A stretch of DNA of 64,000 nt from the NCBI RefSeq assembly GCF_032854445.1, contig NC_088295.1:30989385-31053384 (forward strand). Direction: 5' to 3'. Shown here piece after piece: positions 1 to 13,499 of this stretch. A program made the translations under genes and the position numbers. This stretch comes from Liolophura sinensis. Its lineage: Eukaryota; Mollusca; Polyplacophora; Chitonida; Chitonidae. The notes under the pieces were generated by a model. That model worked only from the letters and a program-made list of their open reading frames with translations. It searched no databases and had not been told where the DNA came from. Each line of letters begins with the position of its first letter. Position 1 is the first letter of the stretch.

Positions 1-1241
1 TCTATGAGAGATTGCAAGACCATTAGAGGGTAAATAAAATCTATACACTACTTCTTGGTGTCTTCATAATGGCTGGGTAACAGGAATGTGGCGTGCAGGC
101 ATCAGGAGTCGATCAGAAATCAATAGTAACAAACCACCAGGCGTGCCAGAGACAGCGAGAGAGAAAGAGAAAGAAAAGACAAATTGGAAAAGGTGGGAGA
201 GCTGGCAGTTCAAAGGAAACCTTGTATGTCTTCATTCTACCATCAGCCCACTGTGTCGAAGGTTTGTCGCTAGGCGAACATGGCGCTGGGAAAATGGTTG
301 AATGCATGGTGAGAGTTGATCACTATTAACAGATGCTGTCTTCCCAGTGGTACCTCACAGGCTCACACAACCAATTAGAATAGCAAGCACTCGACTGGAG
401 ACTTCGTCTTCGACCAATCTAATCATCCCATCAACCTGGCTGATTTACTAAAACCATTCAACTGTGGTTAATACATCTGTGTTATTCGCCACCAGCTGTT
501 CCGCAAGGATTATTACCAGCCATTAGTCATATTCAATCTTACATACTTTTCGCACGCCTCTGTTCAGCTATGTAATTGGTAAATCTCACAAATGTAATTT
601 TACATTATTCTCATCCCGTACATTTGTATCGAGCGTTCTACTCCAGTTTCCGATGGATAGGCTACGGCTTTACGCCAGGCTTATCAGATACCTGCCTTTT
701 TTTTCTCGGGCTCTCCCCACCTTGTTCTAAACATATAACTGAGTGTATTTGCATGACTCAGAACTGTTCAAATCCACAAAAGTATGAATATATGAATGAA
801 TACATATACATTCATACCTTCCTTTCACAGGCGAAATGCTGTGTATTTGGGCAAAATCTGAATAACTGACCGAAGGCAGAATAAAAAGGTGACATTACTT
901 TTCTTTGATGTAATGCTATAAAAATAGATGTAAGGCTAAACGCGGACAAACGTCTTGTCGTAAAGGTGGTCGGAAGAAGCTAAGCAATTGATTGGAACTT
1001 CTTTCGCATGTACCACCAACAAATTTGCAATCACTCAAGCTTTTCAGGCTGGCTAAGAAAAGAAAACAATGTCTACCGATTTAAAATGCAAAAAATTGCT
1101 GTTATTTATCCATTTGCTTGTCCTCGAAGTAGATTAAATCCAGGCAGCGAAACAGACACATCGTATAAAATTACCAGCCATCAGCTATAACACAGATCAT
1201 TTCCAAAACAATGACCAACACAAACGACGAAAGAAGGTTTA
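1..1241. other. Upstream flank, no gene seen
   Basis: AT-rich unique-looking DNA. Short open frames on both strands overlap each other and show no domain, convincing splice sites or codon bias. I see no repeat family here. Confidence 0.5.
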
Positions 1242-1431
1242 TACTTATTTATTTATTTATTTGAATGGTGTTTTACGCCGTACTCAAGAATATTTCACTC
1301 ATACGACGGCGGCCAGCATTATGGTGGGAGGAAACCGGGCAGAGCCCGGCTAAAATCCACGACAATCTGCAGGCTGCTGACAGACCATCCCACTTACGGC
1401 CGGAGAGGAAGCCAGCATGAGCTGGAAGAAG
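1242..1431 (-). mobile_element. SINE family A, 5'-truncated copy
   Basis: Reverse-strand copy of the commonest repeat in the window. It starts with the TTTATTTATTT complement of the tail, then the conserved 3' block (GGTGTTTTACGCCGTACTC), the CCGGGCAGAGCCCGG segment and the GAGGAAGCCAGCATGAGCTGG segment. The tRNA-like head is missing. Confidence 0.85.
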
Positions 1432-1737
1432 GTTTATAAGATAAAGACTTAGCACAGATTCAACAACCATTAAGCAAAGACCATTAGCCAGTTTTAACAT
1501 GCGATCTTAGCATGCACGTAACTGCCATGGCGAACCGTGATGAAGACGTGACGTCGCCAAGGTAGTTATGTGCACTTTACATTGTGAGAAGTTGAATGCC
1601 ACCTGTTACGCGTTTAGTAAAATAAAATCTATTCCGGGGTGCCTACTTTATATGGTTGAATCTTATACACAAAATGCCATGGTATAGCAATGCGAACGAC
1701 ACAACACGAAAACAGGCTGCTCAAATTTTCTGTTCGG

Positions 1738-1972
1738 TGAGGCCGAGGGGGTTAACACGCGAACAGGGCGCAATGACCCAGGAGCCTCCCACCAATGCGG
1801 TCGCTGTGAGTTCAAGTCCAGCCCATGCTGGCTCCCTCTTGAGCAGTATGTGGGAAGGTCTGCCAGCAACCTCTGGCCACTTTCCTCTCACCATATTGCT
1901 GGCCACCGTATAAGTGAAATATTCTCGCGCAAGGCGTAAAACAGCAATCAAATGAATAAATAAATAAATGAA
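1738..1972 (+). mobile_element. SINE family A, nearly complete copy
   Basis: It contains the post-A-box segment GCAATGACCCAGGAGCCTC, a Pol III B-box-like GAGTTCAAGTCC, the TGGGAAGGTCTGCCAGCAAC block, the GTATAAGTGAAATATTC block and an AAATGAATAAATAAATAAAT tail. The extreme 5' head with the A box is diverged or lost. It lies 40 bases before another copy in the same orientation. Confidence 0.85.
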
Positions 1973-2012
1973 TCTTTTCTGTGAAAGGGCAAAACATCAG
2001 ACCCTTCGTGGA

Positions 2013-2158
2013 CTGTACGTAGGAAGCTCTGTCAGCAACATGCCGATGATCGTGGGTTTCCCCGGGCTTTATCAGGTTTCCTCCCACCATAATGCTGGCT
2101 GCCGTCGTATAAGTGAAATATTCTTGAGTACGGCGTAAAACACCAATCAAATCAAATC
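2013..2158 (+). mobile_element. SINE family A, 3' half
   Basis: A 5'-truncated sense copy running from the GTACGTAGGAAG block through CTCCCACCATAATGCTGGC and the GTATAAGTGAAATATTCTTG block to a short CAATCAAATCAAAT tail. There is no B box. Confidence 0.8.
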
Positions 2159-2343
2159 TATAAAATCACTGATGTATCAGAACATTAAAAACGCTTATGG
2201 GAAAAAAGAAAATTTTCTAGTCTGACAAATAGCGTGAAAATTCATTTCTTTGAGTGCCTTTCTTGACTTCATATGCTGAAAGTCTCTTTTTGGATCTTCA
2301 CAACGTTTGATATCAATTTATTCTCTTCATTTCAAACCATGAT

Positions 2344-2668
2344 AGGCCACTTCGGTGGCCTAATGGTTAGAGCATCCTCCTCGAATTCGGGAGACCCAGG
2401 ATCAAACCAGAGTCAGATCATACCAGAGACTTGTTACTTGATGCTGCCTCGCTGTGAGGTTATAGCTATGAAACAGATCTGGTTGACCCGGTCTCAGCAT
2501 AATATGACTTGGTGCGGTGTCATGTCTGGTGTCTTCGACATGATACCTCAGAGCCTGCAGCGCTTTGGCGACATGTCCTGCCAAAAGGAGTCACAGTATA
2601 TGTACACACACCTAATGATTCCTCATCGTTAACTACGACATAAACCCCAAACATTCATTCATTCAGTT
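2344..2668 (+). mobile_element. SINE family B, probably full length
   Basis: A second tRNA-derived SINE. The head has a tRNA A-box-like segment (GTGGCCTAATGGTTAGAGC) and a B-box-like GGATCAAACC about 40 bases later. The body includes the GTGTCATGTCTGGTGTCTTC segment, and the 3' end reads TAAACCCCAAACATTCATTC. That 3' end recurs alone at 11735-11788, 19095-19160 and, inverted, at 30004-30050, which supports a family. A perfect hairpin with a TTCG loop (2344-2361) sits at the 5' edge. It is not a functional tRNA gene because the acceptor and anticodon stems do not pair. Confidence 0.65.
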
Positions 2669-5600
2669 AAACAACGGTAATCAAAATTGATACACAATAT
2701 TTAAATAAATATGGTTAAGGATTGCTTGAGAATTTTCATTTCTGACGTTACATGATGGATAGACATAGACTAGCATGCTAGACTAGCAGTGACGTTAACA
2801 GGAAAGCAGAGCCAACATGCACACAAAATTATGAGCAGATAAGGCAGGCGCTAAGAGCCTGTATCTGTGCGAAGCGCACAGATGAAAAACTTCCGCAATT
2901 CAGTCCTAATTGAAAGTTATCTGCACTGTCTTTGTAGGACGAATCCCAAAACTTCGGTATAAACCATGCAGTCAGAATCAAGGGACCATTGATTTTCGCC
3001 TACATGCATACAGTACAGCATGAAGACTAGAACCCAAGCAGCGATGACAGAGTTATAGTTGGTAATGATCACACATAACAGGTGAAATCCAACCTCTTTT
3101 CAGTTGTCCTGACCTTGGTCCACACCTGTTGGACACCTGGTTGGCAACTGCTCAGCACTGTGTAAACTTATCGCACCGGTATCACACAGTATCATGTAAC
3201 AGTTATGTCATAAAGTTGGCAGTTTTGAAAAGAAGTCGCACGAACGACAACGTCATTTCAGGATAAGCTTATCCTCAAAATATACTAGCTTATTTACTGT
3301 GTCCAGGCCGCCGTGGTATAAGTGAAAAATTCTTGAGCACGGCGTAAAACATCAACCAAATAAATAAATAAATAAATATGTTCATCTCGTTCCTTAATAA
3401 TGTGACGGAAAAATTAGTTCTGTAGTTTCTTTCCCTGGCAACGTACTATCAAATAGCAACCATTGTAGTAACATAATGCCTTACCAAGATATCCGTCAAT
3501 TTGTAGCCGCACGGTGCCGGTAAACTATATGTTATATCAATCTGGAGTAAGTTTAATTTTCCGTTACCTTCTGTCATCAACAGATTGTCAAAAGAAAGAC
3601 GTCTGGTAAACTTTGCCAATCCGTTTTGATCAGATTACAATATAGAACTACTTGACGATCTGGTGGATTGGTTATGACAAGATTCCAATGCTAGACGTTG
3701 ATCTGAAAGCATTAATCAAAATCTGTCCGTTAAATTTGAGGAGACCGTTCAATATATTGTTATACAGACACAGTTGGACAGACCAGTCGACTGGTTAAGC
3801 CAATGCTATTGTCCACTGACCACACACAAGGCTTTAGATCACATGAGATATTGACAGGGCTAGACCAACTTGTCAAGGCATGTCGTTTCATTATACGCCA
3901 GATTCTGATTGATCTGAAGTCTTTTCTTTTGCAAACCCACTCTCGGTAACCGTATACGATACAAAGACATATAAAGGATCAAAACAGGGCCAGCACGGAG
4001 AAACCGCCCAGGTTTACCTCCATATTAAAAACATATGATCTCAATGGAAAAATATTACAAACAGGTTTTATTTAGTGAGAGTTATATTTATGTATGAACA
4101 ATGTCTTTATTTTAATGACTGAGCTGGTAGTCCCAAACCCCATGTTATTTAGCGCAACAGTGATTTGAAACGGTTTATTTTTTTTTCTTTTCATATCGCC
4201 ATATACTCAAAAAATTTTCATTAATACGATGACAGTTTTATGAGAGGAGGAAGCCGCGGTACCTGGAGGTAAACCATCGACCTCTGATAAGTGAACGATG
4301 AACTTTCCGATTTGTGATATACACATATGCTTGCCATATTGATGGAAGACAAACGAACGTTGGACGGCGCAAACGGACACACGGGCGTGGTCGATCGGTT
4401 ATTGTCAATATAACAGCTTCTAGTAACTAAGTACGGTTTATAGGAAAACACAGAAAGGAAGATTCAAATGTAGGTGATACCATATTGTTGATTTCTTACA
4501 GCAACAAAGTATTAATTTTACACACAGCATGCGTGGAAAACACGTACTCTCGACTGAGCTCCATACATCACTGCTTATTGACGCAGTTTTGTTTACATCG
4601 ACCTTCAGGTAGCTATAATGTCTGAAGTGTTCATCCCAACCGTTCCATCTCTTCCCATCCTTCCCTTTAACACTTTAGTAGCAAAGGGCTTTGTTGTTGA
4701 ATTTATGCGAAACTGTTACGTAACTCACATCGACCCCGCTGCGATGCTGCTCCATAAATTGGTCTCCTGGCAAGTCCGTGTCGTTATTGATAAAGGTGAG
4801 GTTTTTACCAATACCCGTTGAGGAAAGGAAGCTGAGCGTCAGGGCTTCTGTTCCCTGAAGCTGGGCAGCTCCAGGCTGTATTGATGGTCTATCGATCTCG
4901 CTCAGGTGTTGTCGTAGGATTGCTTTCGCCAAGGTCGGCCAAATCTTGGAGACGCAGCTCTGTTAATCTGCTTCACGTCTCTATACTGCTTCAGAATGCC
5001 CCGGGCAATGACTTCTCTGTGCTGATTACCTATACATGTTAAAACTGTCCGTATCTTATTGACTGATGCATCAAACGCCAGCAGGATAAGAGTGATCTTT
5101 AATAGTGTACCCAAGCAGTAGCGGTGCGTAACGACCCGTTCACCAACTAGGACTTGTATGTGCACCTGTCTTGACCAAAAAGACCTATTTACTTTATGAC
5201 ACGATGAAGCCAATAGCGTCCAATCGCTATCTCCAGTCCCATTTCTTCAGCCTCCTTCCCAGGCTATGTACTCTGTATATTAAAATATTACTTGGGTGCC
5301 CACGAGATGCTTTCACCAGCGCCATTGTTTTTACTCCCTATGGTGGAGTCTTTCATAATGGACGGGGATCTCAATGTTCTCAGGGCCTTGCTCGCAATAA
5401 GTGGACAACGACGACGATGGCGTGACCGTTGGAGCAATCAAATATTTTGTTGAAGGCCAATTGTCTTCAACCAATATCTGTAACTTGCCAAAGGTCGACG
5501 GTTCATTTCCATAATATCTGTGGTAAAGTTATATGAGTGATCGTACAATGTGTCATTCGTTTGCCAAAGGTCAAATGCTACCGAGTGAACAAATTTATTT

Positions 5601-7429
5601 GGCTCACACATTGACAACAGTTCATTGTCATTCGGAAGATTGTTTGCTTGATGTTGACTTTTAGTATTATAAAGTGCTACAATGAGTCACAGTATACAAA
5701 CACCGGACATATGCCTATGTTCTGAGCGGTAAGACAAAATGATCATGTAAGGCTGCCGAATTTTAAGGCATGGCTTGACGACCACTTGAATTTGCACTTG
5801 TACGATCCCATTCACGAGGCTTATATGCGGATGCTCTGACCCGTAGCCAATGATTGGGAAAATTGTAGATTAAAGGTGTAAAAAAAAAAAGCTTCAAGTT
5901 CAGATGAAACAGTTCGAAAATTTTGAAAAGATCTTCAATAATTTGCTCGATTTTCCATTGAAGAGAAAAAGACACTTGAAAATAACTTTTGTGGAGTGGA
6001 TATTTGGGACCAACATTTGGTATACCTTGTCTTTTCGTAATTATTTTATAAATGAGGATATAACATATGATTAATAGATATATTTGCCCTAGAATTTGGA
6101 CTTTTGAGCCAACAAATGCGTTCAGCCAGTATTTTGATCGTATTTACATTTTAATACCAGATATTTAGACCATTATTATTCAAAGACGATATAAACCAAG
6201 AGGTGGTCCCAAATACCCACCATACAAAAATATTTTCAAATACCCTTTTCTCCTGGAAAAAAAAGTATTGAAGACCATATTTGCAATTGAGTTTTCACTC
6301 TCCTTCATATGATTTTGGAATCATTTTTTATGTTTTCTTCTCCTTTAAATCAATATGATTGATATTGCACACGAAGATTCCACTCTTAACAGTCATTGTG
6401 TGTTAACATCTGTTAACAAACAGGAATAAACCGGCTTAGCTCGAAACTTAAAGCCACTAAGCCACAAGACCGAAACATTTTATAGACTTACATGAGCCTT
6501 CATCACTCCAAATTATACCATAAATATAGGCGTTGAAAAATACGTCCACAAACAAACCCTCAACCATAATGAACGTTCCACGTGACTAGCCCCAAGACCA
6601 ACTTCCAAAACTACGTTCAACATAGTTAAAAAAAAGAAGAAAGTATATAAGGTAAGAAATTAGGGCGGATTTATGCAAGGAAAGGCAGTTAACAGTTTAC
6701 TATGATGATGAGTGCTAGTAATGTTCTGTAGGTGAATGAATTAGATTAGTCGTGTGCCGCTTTAGTTCAAACATTATCCAACATAGTGATCTTAATCTAC
6801 AATATCATTATACAGCCCCAGGCCACTGTAATTTAATTTCTTTATATCGTTTGTTTCTTTGACGTATGAGCGGGACAATGTCAAATATGGCAGTTTAGGT
6901 AACTGGTCTCAACGTCCGTCAAAACTGAGTGTAGGCGATTTTGATAGAGAGTGTGACTGATTTTACAGATAGCTGAATATAGGCCACAGGCTAAATGAAA
7001 TAGGCTATAGTAACAAAATGTATGCACTATAATGCACCACGTCACTTGTCGTAAGGACGACGACACGACGACTTGAAGCTATGCTAGCATCGTACAGTCG
7101 CTTAGTGCCTTCATCCGATTTTCATTGCTCGACCATTGTTTGTTTCGCACACTGGTTTCTTTATAATTATCAAGTAAGTTGAAGCATCAAGGTTCAGATT
7201 TAGAACGTCAACCAAATCAGCAATGTGATACCCAGTTCCACGACATGTTATAAAAGGCCTGTTAACGTTATTGTCTCCTTACAACCCATTGTCCGCATGC
7301 CTTTCAAACAGAAAAATGTTTATGCATCCAGAAAGCAATTTGCTTTAGAACACCATAAATGTGTTGAACCCAGAACTATTCAACAAAATTGCCATACTAC
7401 AAACTGTATAATAATATTAGTAGTTTACG
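2669..7429. other. Non-coding flank, no gene supported
   Basis: Apart from the SINE tail at 3307-3380 I recognise nothing. Reverse-strand open frames at 4675-4932 and 4902-5213 are near 100 codons, but they overlap plus-strand frames and show no convincing family. The stretch 5880-6640 is very AT-rich with short poly-A runs. Confidence 0.5.
3307..3380 (+). mobile_element. SINE family A, 3' tail fragment
   Basis: Only the last 70 bases are present: GGCCGCCGTGGTATAAGTG, TTCTTGAGCACGGCGTAAAAC and an (AAAT)n tail. This is a strongly 5'-truncated insertion. Confidence 0.8.
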
Positions 7430-7567
7430 GTCTGTCAGCAACCTGCGGATGGTCGTGGGTTCACCGGGGCTCTGCCCGGTTTCCAAGACATTTACGGGCT
7501 GTATACAAATTTTCTACATACATATTCTTGAGTACGGCGTAAAACACCAATCAAATAAATAAATGAA
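7430..7567 (+). mobile_element. SINE family A, truncated and scrambled copy
   Basis: It has GTCTGTCAGCAACCTGCGGA, GGCTCTGCCCGGTTTCC and the terminal TTCTTGAGTACGGCGTAAAA plus AAATAAATAAATG tail. The middle block, usually CCACCATAATGCTGGCCGCC, is replaced by unrelated sequence of similar length. Confidence 0.75.
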
Positions 7568-8162
7568 TATTTTGTTCAGTGTTCCAAGCCTTCTTGAAGA
7601 AAATTGTTCCACCTCGTTTTGTTAGTGGGTCTACTTTTTCTCGCGCATTGGCGACTCGGGTACAAGCTCTAGTCATTGCTCTGTATTAATACAACTTTCG
7701 TAGGAATTACTCCAGGCGGGTAAGATGTCTCATTGTCTGACTAGATTAGATGGATATGTATCAGAGTGAACAATAAACAGTGGTTTTGTAAGTATAATGC
7801 ATTCGATTACTCCCATGTGATTGCTTACTTATATAGTGTCTAATATCACAGTTCAATATCACCTAATTTACAGCAGTGATATTGTCGTGATAATTGAGAA
7901 TACAGAGCCGTATCATACAGTTATACACCAATCTATATAGGGTTACGAAAATCATGACACAGGTAATCTAACCTGCGTTAAAGAGTAGAATTCTATGCCC
8001 CTTTCACTGAAAACTGACTTGAATTGAGTCGTTGACGATATCAGTATCTATCTTGGGTGAATGTCAAAATTCTGAATTAAGTCTTATACCATCTCATGGT
8101 CATTTCGCTCAAATCGTACAGTTATGCTTTGGTTTTAATTACCACGCCGTATGGTGTGGCAC

Positions 8163-8402
8163 TCTCAAAAAAAATCTGTTAAATGTAACAAACATTCTGT
8201 TGTCTGAGTGATGCTAGAATGTTTTCTGTTATTATAATACTATGTCATATTCAACATGTTATCCTGTTATTCTAATAGTCCTTGAATTAATAGAATAACT
8301 GTGCTACATTTAACAGCATTATCTGCCACATTAACAGAATACATTCTACCATCACTCACACAATAGACTTTCTGTTAAAACTAACAGATTATTTTTTTGT
8401 GA
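8163..8402. mobile_element. Inverted-repeat MITE, copy 1
   Basis: About 240 bp bounded by imperfect inverted repeats of roughly 75 bp. The left end is TCTCAAAAAAAATCTGTTA and the complement of the right end is TCACAAAAAAATAATCTGTT. Inside both arms TCTGTTG/ATTGT, GAGTGATGSTAGAATGT and TCTGTTA recur in the same order. No coding capacity, so a non-autonomous fold-back DNA element is likely. A second copy lies at 13750-14007. Confidence 0.75.
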
Positions 8403-11400
8403 CATAACAATAAATCAGGTGTGTTTAATGTGGCCTCATGTTTTTGGTCTATACACCAGTGTACAGTCTAATCCAGCCAATTATAAGGCAGTCATTAAAT
8501 TTGATTGATTTCTGTATCTGCTGTTCATTTAACTTCATGGGTAGAGGGCCCGAAGTAAGTCACTTGCGCCTGGCAGGTCATTGAGGAACGGAGAAGTCTT
8601 TCACATGTTCATCTAATTTAAACTTTTGAAGAGCTTTTTTGCGGGAACTACACATATAAGACTCCTTATAAGGCTTACTGTCATAAGAATGTCGTGACGA
8701 TTATTCTCTGCCCATAAACTGCCGTCATTTTAATCGATCAATCATTGGATCAGTCAGTCAGTCAATATATACTGATGCACCTGGTAAGTATACTACTCTT
8801 GCATAGTGTGTAAAACACCAGTAAATTAAAAATGAATATCTATCTTGCAAAGGTAATTATGATAATTACTATGATAATTTGGGGTGTATCCAGGGCTGTG
8901 AATATTGTCTGTAGCCTGAAAGGCCCCTAGGCACACAAGCAAAGATACTCTTTTATCTGATATGATTGCATGCTCAGTGCAGAACCTTACACATTTCCTG
9001 GTTAACACGGTTACGTAATACTAGATCCGTGTGTAGCTTTTTTCTGTACATTTCCAGGCGGCAGTAAAAACCGCAATATTCCAAAACAAAGTACCGATCC
9101 AAATTTCCCTTTTGCTTGAAGGAATTCATTGATTGTACCATCCAAATAAAGTGTGATATTTGAACAGCGGTTCCTCATCCAGGATTCGTGTGCATGGCTA
9201 GTTGAGTGTTTTGTATAGTTTAATCAGCCACATCTCCACAGTTCGGATATGCCCGGATCTGTTGCCTTGACGTAGGGCCTGTCCTGTCCACCCGTATGTG
9301 CATTATGCTTGATCATGACAGTTACGGGTATCAATTCGCCCGTGACGTCAGTGTCGGTCATACAAAACGCATTTTGTATGGATATCAATAACGGGTCCGA
9401 CCACAGCCGAGCTAAACCAATACTTTAATGATCGTGGTGGGTAAAGGGGCCTCCAGATGATGCGTTACAGAGTATATTATGTGCATATCTGCAGAACGCA
9501 TTGGCCTATACAGACGTTCTCGTGCTTTCCTGCCAATATTTTTCCAAATGGCTTATTTTAATTCAAAACCAGCCATTTATGACCTAAGCTGATTGCATTT
9601 CTTGACACGGGCCATGCGTCTTTGGAGTTGTCTCGTTTATCTTTAATTCATAACAATTCACAACAGGAATAAGTGTAAATATCTTATTTATGTATTGGGG
9701 GTATAACATGTATAATCATCCTAAGTTATACGAAAAGGGGAATGTATACTGCGACGAAGGAAAAAGAGGATGTGGCGATTCGTGATATTTCGCAAAAAAA
9801 AAAAACACAACTATATAAATATGAATAGGGAGACATACCGATATGTAGCACACGGTGGTGACACCAGGCGCTGAGACGAACCTCTGCTTGTGGCCTAACG
9901 TCCAGTAAAACCAGTCTAAACTGCATATTTGTAAGGATTTACTGCATACTTCTACATGTACTAATAAACATGAAATTAACATGAATCTATTGATATCAGA
10001 ACACAATGATGTACAAATGAATCAATCTGAATCTATCCCTCGTCTCTTGCTGTCTCTACCCGGGGGTTCGTGTAAAACGCGTTCATCTGAAACCGTAATC
10101 TACAGAGGTTTTCACTTTATTCTTTCAGGTATGAATAACTGTAATGAAGCCAGCCGAGAGACACAAAAAATCAGTGAAAGGGTGCCACACGGCCTGTTTG
10201 TCGGAAGACAAGAGTTGAAGTCATGCAGTCCAAATCTTTCTTTTGATTATTTTCTGTTTGTTGGTGTCGGAGAGGAAAACCATTCTCTAGAAGCAACTTT
10301 CAACTCAGGCGTGTTAGTAAATAACTTTCGTCGTGGTCATTTTGTAATCACGTACATTTTTAGTCTAGTTTTATAGATACGTTTTCAGGGACATTCTTAG
10401 ATCCATCCGTTAAATTCCAGTCTTGTTAGCGATTTCCCATAAGGGAGAATTCAACCAGATGTGCGAAATAAGTGCACAATATATTGCCCGACAATGGTCA
10501 CCTCATGTTGAAGCATAAGGGAGAAAGATCAATGATTTGTCTCGTCGTCAGTGACCATGCAATAGCCTCTGGTCATACAAAAAACGTCAAGTAAGAAATA
10601 CTTTTCGCACCCTCTGAAAGCTGAAGATCATACAAATGTAATGAATGCAATATGAATACAATGACACGATTCATAACTAAGCATTTTCCTATGCTGTCAT
10701 TTTACGAGGATATTTTGTCTTTGCCCACGTCGTCTGTTACTGCTGAGATCACGTGGTTTAGCTTCCGGCCTGTCTTATAGAATCGATTGGGTCGAGGGCA
10801 GCGCCATAGTTCAGTGAGCCAGCGAGGACCTTACTAATTACTCTTTTACGTCGGTAACGACATTTCCTACACCCTTATGTCATAATCATAAACAAAGGAC
10901 AAGGCTAAACGTTCAAGAAAGGAAGTTCGAATAAGCGATGACGTCAGACGGTTATTTGATGCCTGGTCACACGTTATGAATGAACAACGCTCACCTAATC
11001 AGTGGCAAAACACTTGTACATATCCATAATTCATACATAAATATCAATAGTCATTTATCGATGCTGATAAACTCGACGATATCTCGACGATTATATCAAT
11101 AATTCATTTAGAAAGAGTTTATCTACATTAATAATTCAGTTGGTGATATCGACATATCAACAATTCAGCATTTGTCGCAAAACATCTGCATTATAATCAC
11201 CCTGTTGTCAAATCATTAAAGACTAACCTCAAGACATATGCAGGCAGACGTTGTCCAGATTTCCACTTGCTTTGTTTTTCAAGATAAAGTGGGGGGAAAA
11301 CATGCATCGTCTATGCACGAATTAATTGATAAATTGATAAATAAATTACCGCATCGATAAAATGAAACAGATATTGTAAAATATTTATGTATACCCACGT

Positions 11401-12738
11401 CAAATGTTGGAAGTGGGTAGTTTGCAGATCGGTTAGATAGGGTATCTACCTTTCATTCACTAAGAGGATGGGTTCTCCAGCATCCTCAGGTGAAAACTAG
11501 GGAATTTTCAAGATACCCTTGATTCCATTGTCATCGGTGACTGCATGCCTTTCGCGAATAATAACATGAGGTGTCATTTTACGTTTCCTATTGTTTATTC
11601 CGAGCACTCCGATTTCCTCCCCGAATAATATACGATCACTATCGTATGAGTGAAAAATTCTCAAATATAGCCAAAAACAACAATCAATCAAACGATCCAG
11701 ATCAAAGTTAATTTGTTCCGTCTTCCAACTACTCCACAACGTTAAACACCAAGCACTCACACACTCATTCACTCCAACTACTCCATCCCAATCCTCTAGG
11801 ATAAGAAATGATTTAATTCTGACCGTTCATGTCGAGATTTGACATGCAAGTGCAGCATTCAGCATATAAAAAGGAAAAGCTACTCAAACTCATATAAGGA
11901 TATAAGTATTGCAGGAAACACGCCTTGGTGCCATAGAGTACTTCGCTTTCGTCGCATATCAGGGAAGTTTGTGTTACGCAACTGGTGCACAGTAGAGGCT
12001 CAAGGATTCAGTTGTGTATATCTCTAGTGCAAAAACATGACATATGCCAACGGTAAAATGTGGTATCTCTGGTCTGCAAAAGCTCAGGTCACTTTGAAGT
12101 CAACATTAATTGCGTCATCAACAATGAAAACAGTTTGCGAAGAGGTTAGGCCTTCCCGAGTCTTATTCCACTAGAATAACATTGTTGTTATTTGTGAATA
12201 ACATATACCAGTACAGAATGGACAAAACGGATTGCCGATCTGTTTTATTTCTTGTTCAGACAGCTTTCAAGTTCAAAATACAATAGTTTTCTTACCATGA
12301 CTGCAATGCCTATCTATTGTAACGAATGAATTTTGACCATCCTACTGTGAATCGAAGTTGTAATTTTGACACCTCATTTATTGGGGTACAAATTCTAGTT
12401 TTCTGTTTTGCTGTTCTCTTTGGTAGCCACACTGAGAGTAGGCATCCGGAATACGAAATCAAGTTATCGATATTTTTGACGATCAAACTCTAGAGTAAAC
12501 TTTCACCAAACTTTTCAGTCGCAATGTCTAAACTCCCAGTTCTAAAATGGAGATAGAAAACAATCTGGTATATGTTGAGTAAAGTGAAAGAATGTAACCA
12601 TGATGAAATAGTAACTCTTTACGAATAAGCCTGAAGTCCTTGTTATCTTACATGGCTAACTACCTAAGCTACCATGTTTCTATGACAAAGAATCCTTGGC
12701 TCCTAATAGCATGAATTGTATACGTATTTGGCTTATTT
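8403..12738. other. Non-coding flank, no gene supported
   Basis: Mostly unique AT-rich DNA. A 131-codon plus frame at 9981-10376 has no recognisable domain and I treat it as chance. Two perfect TGACGTCA sites occur at 9343-9350 and 10939-10946. Old SINE remnants lie at 11630-11697 (family A tail) and 11735-11788 (family B tail). Confidence 0.5.
11735..11788 (+). mobile_element. SINE family B, 3' tail remnant
   Basis: CAACGTTAAACACCAAGCAC followed by TCACACACTCATTCACTCC matches the family B 3' end (taaaccccaaacattcattcattc at 2644-2667) and the 19095-19160 and 30004-30050 copies. Diverged. Confidence 0.5.
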
Positions 12739-12940
12739 TTATGTATTTATTTGATTAACATTTTACGCCGTTCTCAAGAGTATTTCTCTTACATGTAAAC
12801 GACAGCGGCCGGCACTATTGTGGAAGGAAACCGGGCAGGACCCGGGGGAAACCCACAAACATCCGTAGGTTGCTGTCAGATGTTCCCACGTGTGATCGGT
12901 GAGGAAGCCAGCATGAGCTTGGCCGCATTAGCGAGAGACT
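12739..12940 (-). mobile_element. SINE family A, reverse copy
   Basis: Tail complement (TATGTATTTATTTGATTAAC), ACGCCGTTCTCAAGAGTATT, GGCCGGCACTATTGTGGAAG, CCGGGCAGGACCCGGG and GAGGAAGCCAGCATGAGC are in reverse order. It ends in the decayed B-box region. Confidence 0.8.
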
Positions 12941-13499
12941 GCTGATATACATATTTGTATTCGCGGTTTATTAACACATAGGCAATCTGTGGTTAACGCC
13001 TGTGGCACGTTTTGCCGTTACAATGACGAAATGAATTATTCATTTCCCTTTCAGGCCTGTGATACTGCTCTGTCGTGGTATCACAGGCGCTCTAGTTTGT
13101 AACCGGCAATTCAAGAAAAATCCTTCCTAAACTGTAGTTGTGAGAGTTATAGTTGCCAAGGCGACAGACCTATTACGGAGGCTTTGTAAGTAACGAGACA
13201 ATATTAACTTGGAACGTGGGTGACGTGTATACAGGCTTCATTTTACCTGGTCGTATATACATGAACAAGACAAATGTCTAAGCAAGCGAATGGAGCGGTG
13301 GGGATTATTCCTATCTGATAGATATGCGGAGTGTGGAGCCTTGTATCCATGTATGTTTCATCTAATAAATTATAATTAACATCACTGCATTTTTTTTACC
13401 TTATTCCACTTAGGCCGCGGAGATACAGGAATATATATGTTGTTACTTTTTATTCCTATGTGTTATAGAATATAACTGAGGTATATATGTAACTATGTT

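Noticed and set aside
2344-2420. tRNA gene
   Set aside because: tRNA-like promoter boxes only; the rest matches SINE family B.
4675-5213. Minus-strand frames of 85 and 103 codons, one faintly like a retroelement integrase C-terminus
   Set aside because: The resemblance is too weak and unsupported by any neighbouring reverse transcriptase or LTR sequence.
9981-10376. 131-codon plus frame
   Set aside because: No domain, poor codon texture and no splice or promoter context; compatible with chance.
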